Shown here piece after piece: positions 62,756 to 64,000 of a stretch of DNA of 64,000 bases; the first letter of the stretch is position 1; each line of letters begins with the position of its first letter. Both the position numbers and the translations under genes were made by a program. Origin of the DNA: Acidimicrobiia bacterium (lineage in GTDB: Bacteria; Acidobacteriota; Vicinamibacteria; Vicinamibacterales; SCN-69-37); contig VFZF01000008.1 of assembly GCA_016871335.1 (NCBI GenBank), positions 1 through 64,000 of the forward strand, in the 5' to 3' direction. A model generated the notes under the pieces. The model did not search any database, was not told the origin of the DNA, and worked only from the letters and a program-made list of their open reading frames with translations.

Positions 62756-64000
62756 CTATCGAATCACCAGGAGTCGGTGGTTCGCCGCGTGAAGAAACTG
62801 CACGCCGCCCTCCATGACGATTGCGCTGTCTTCAATCGGCACGCGCAGCTTCTTGCCGCCCCACTCCGCGATGGGAGAGTAGGCGAAGTACTCAAACGAG
62901 AACATGTGCTGCCGGTGCAGTGTGAACGTCTGCTGCAGCGGCTGCCAGGTGGTCATCGAGGGCCCGACATCATGTCCGGCGTTGCCGACCGGATGGAACC
63001 CGTAGGCGACGTCGGTCTTGTCGTCTGCGTTCGGCCGGTTGAACGCGATGACGCCGTAGCCGGCCTTGGCGAGCGCCGCGTCCATGACTTTCATGGTCTC
63101 CGCTGCGGTGCGGCCGGGAAACAACGCCGGCTTGATTGCATCGCGTACCTTGATGGCCCTGTCGAACGCGGCCTGGATGCTCGCGGGTGGTTTGGTCTCG
63201 CCGGGTTTGAGGACGTAGGCTACCCGCTTGACGTCGGTGGCCATGTTCATCAGCACGACGCCCCAATCGATCATGATCACATCGCCCGGTTGCACGACAT
63301 ACGCATCTGACGTGGCGACGATGCCGTCGGGGCCGGTGACGTAGACCGAGGGCATGTCGAACGACGAGCCGAGTCCGCGTTCGAGCAGGCGGTCCTGCAA
63401 CCACCACGCGGCTTCTTCGAGGGAGGTTTTGCCGGGTGTGATGACTTCGTTTGAGAGCGCGCGCTCGGCGAGCTGGACGGCGAGGCCGGCGGCTTCTCCG
63501 TAGGCGACGATTTCTGATGCGACGCGATGCGAGCGGAAGTCACTGACCAGCCGTTCCGCGCTGACGAGACGGGCGCCGTAGGTCTCGCCGAGGGTCTGTA
63601 CGAGGTGCGCGTGCATGGTGAACGTCAGTCCGTCGGCCGTCCCCATTTCCTGCGACATGTTGACGCCGATGCGTTTCGGGTCACGCGCGCGGACGAATTG
63701 GGCGAGTTGTGATGCCGGGCCGAAGATGTCGTACGCGCCTGATTGCTCGAGCATGTAGCCCGACGGGCCGAGGGCGGCGCGTTCGACTTTGCCGGGGCCG
63801 CGCACGGTGAAGACGTAGTAGCCGATGCCGGTGACGTAGCCACGGCCCAGGTCCTCCCAGAGTGGATCCGTATGGTTTTCCTTGACGGCCACGATCCACA
63901 TGTCGATGGCGGAGTCGTGCATCGCTTTTGGCAACACCTGCTCGAACTTGTCGAGCCGGATCTGGCGCTGCAGTTCCCAGCGGCGTCGGGCTTCTTGTGC
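62756..64000 (-). CDS. M24-family metallopeptidase (Xaa-Pro aminopeptidase-like), 5' end outside window
   Basis: At least 414 residues; the reading frame is open to the window edge (ARRRWELQRQIRLDKFEQVL precedes the first internal ATG), so the start lies beyond 64000. An N-terminal creatinase-like domain and a C-terminal pita-bread domain are seen. Metal ligands of M24: Asp in VIMIDWGVVL, Asp in MATDVKRVAYVL, His in VGNAGHDVGP, Glu in MFSFEYFA and Glu in VPIEDSAIVMEGGVQFL. All five positions are filled. It is convergent with the glycosyltransferase remnant. Specificity is not certain. Confidence 0.85.
   Translation of the reverse strand, partial: AQEARRRWELQRQIRLDKFEQVLPKAMHDSAIDMWIVAVKENHTDPLWEDLGRGYVTGIGYYVFTVRGPGKVERAALGPSGYMLEQSGAYDIFGPASQLAQFVRARDPKRIGVNMSQEMGTADGLTFTMHAHLVQTLGETYGARLVSAERLVSDFRSHRVASEIVAYGEAAGLAVQLAERALSNEVITPGKTSLEEAAWWLQDRLLERGLGSSFDMPSVYVTGPDGIVATSDAYVVQPGDVIMIDWGVVLMNMATDVKRVAYVLKPGETKPPASIQAAFDRAIKVRDAIKPALFPGRTAAETMKVMDAALAKAGYGVIAFNRPNADDKTDVAYGFHPVGNAGHDVGPSMTTWQPLQQTFTLHRQHMFSFEYFAYSPIAEWGGKKLRVPIEDSAIVMEGGVQFLHAANHRLLVIR

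Overview
The window is 64 kb of GC-rich, densely packed bacterial chromosome with mostly housekeeping genes. The cell is Gram-negative (bamA, skp, fabZ-lpxA, lpxI, lolC/lolD, lnt, TonB-like protein). It makes menaquinone by the futalosine route (mqnA, mqnC, an aminofutalosine-deaminase-like amidohydrolase, mqnP, ubiX, ubiE). Its dnaK-dnaJ operon ends in an HspR-type MerR repressor. This combination, with many DUF-type secreted and membrane proteins, suggests Acidobacteriota, perhaps the Vicinamibacteria. That placement is inference; no rRNA gene is present. I see no tRNA or rRNA genes, insertion sequences, prophage or CRISPR array.

Layout. 1-4.6 kb: an RNA methyltransferase converging on a mobA-argS-amidotransferase operon. 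4.6-10.1 kb: V4R-like protein, TPR lipid/envelope-type protein, SPOR protein, lnt and prfB with its programmed frameshift. 10.1-11.0 kb: three unrelated, truncated gene fragments abut each other. 11.0-15.0 kb: a lasso-B2-like gene, a class A penicillin-binding protein and a FecR protein, on the minus strand. 15.2-18.7 kb: dnaK-dnaJ-hspR behind a consensus promoter. 18.9-23.3 kb: DnaC-like ATPase, hemW, two tandem secreted paralogues, a small barrel protein and a VapBC pair. 23.3-30.0 kb: acyl-CoA dehydrogenase, a MeaB-epimerase fusion, hydrolase, sugar kinase, small membrane proteins and an enoyl-CoA hydratase. 30.0-36.8 kb: ribH, nusB, lysS, lolC, lolD, clpC. 36.8-43.8 kb: envelope biogenesis and lipid A. 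43.8-51.3 kb: menaquinone genes, nearly all overlapping by 1-4 bp. 51.4-61.4 kb: tonB-like, miaA, deoB, dgt, yceD, rpmF, plsX, fabG, acpP, fabF, etfBA. 61.4-62.7 kb: a decayed flippase and glycosyltransferase. 62.8-64 kb: an M24 peptidase running off the end.

The most notable points are: (1) an MqnE-like protein in the menaquinone operon that has lost the radical-SAM cysteine motif; (2) two gene fusions, MeaB-methylmalonyl-CoA epimerase (with a perfect 16-bp inverted repeat in its linker) and FabZ-LpxA; (3) a family of low-complexity repeat clusters at gene ends, each with its own short unit, partly translated, plus a REP-like hairpin element with a compensatory base change; (4) a recurring TAnnnT-N6-start arrangement at genes lacking a Shine-Dalgarno sequence, which suggests leaderless transcripts; (5) a DnaJ with HPR instead of HPD and a ClpC without its coiled-coil middle domain; (6) two places where truncated unrelated genes abut, which could be genome decay or assembly error.
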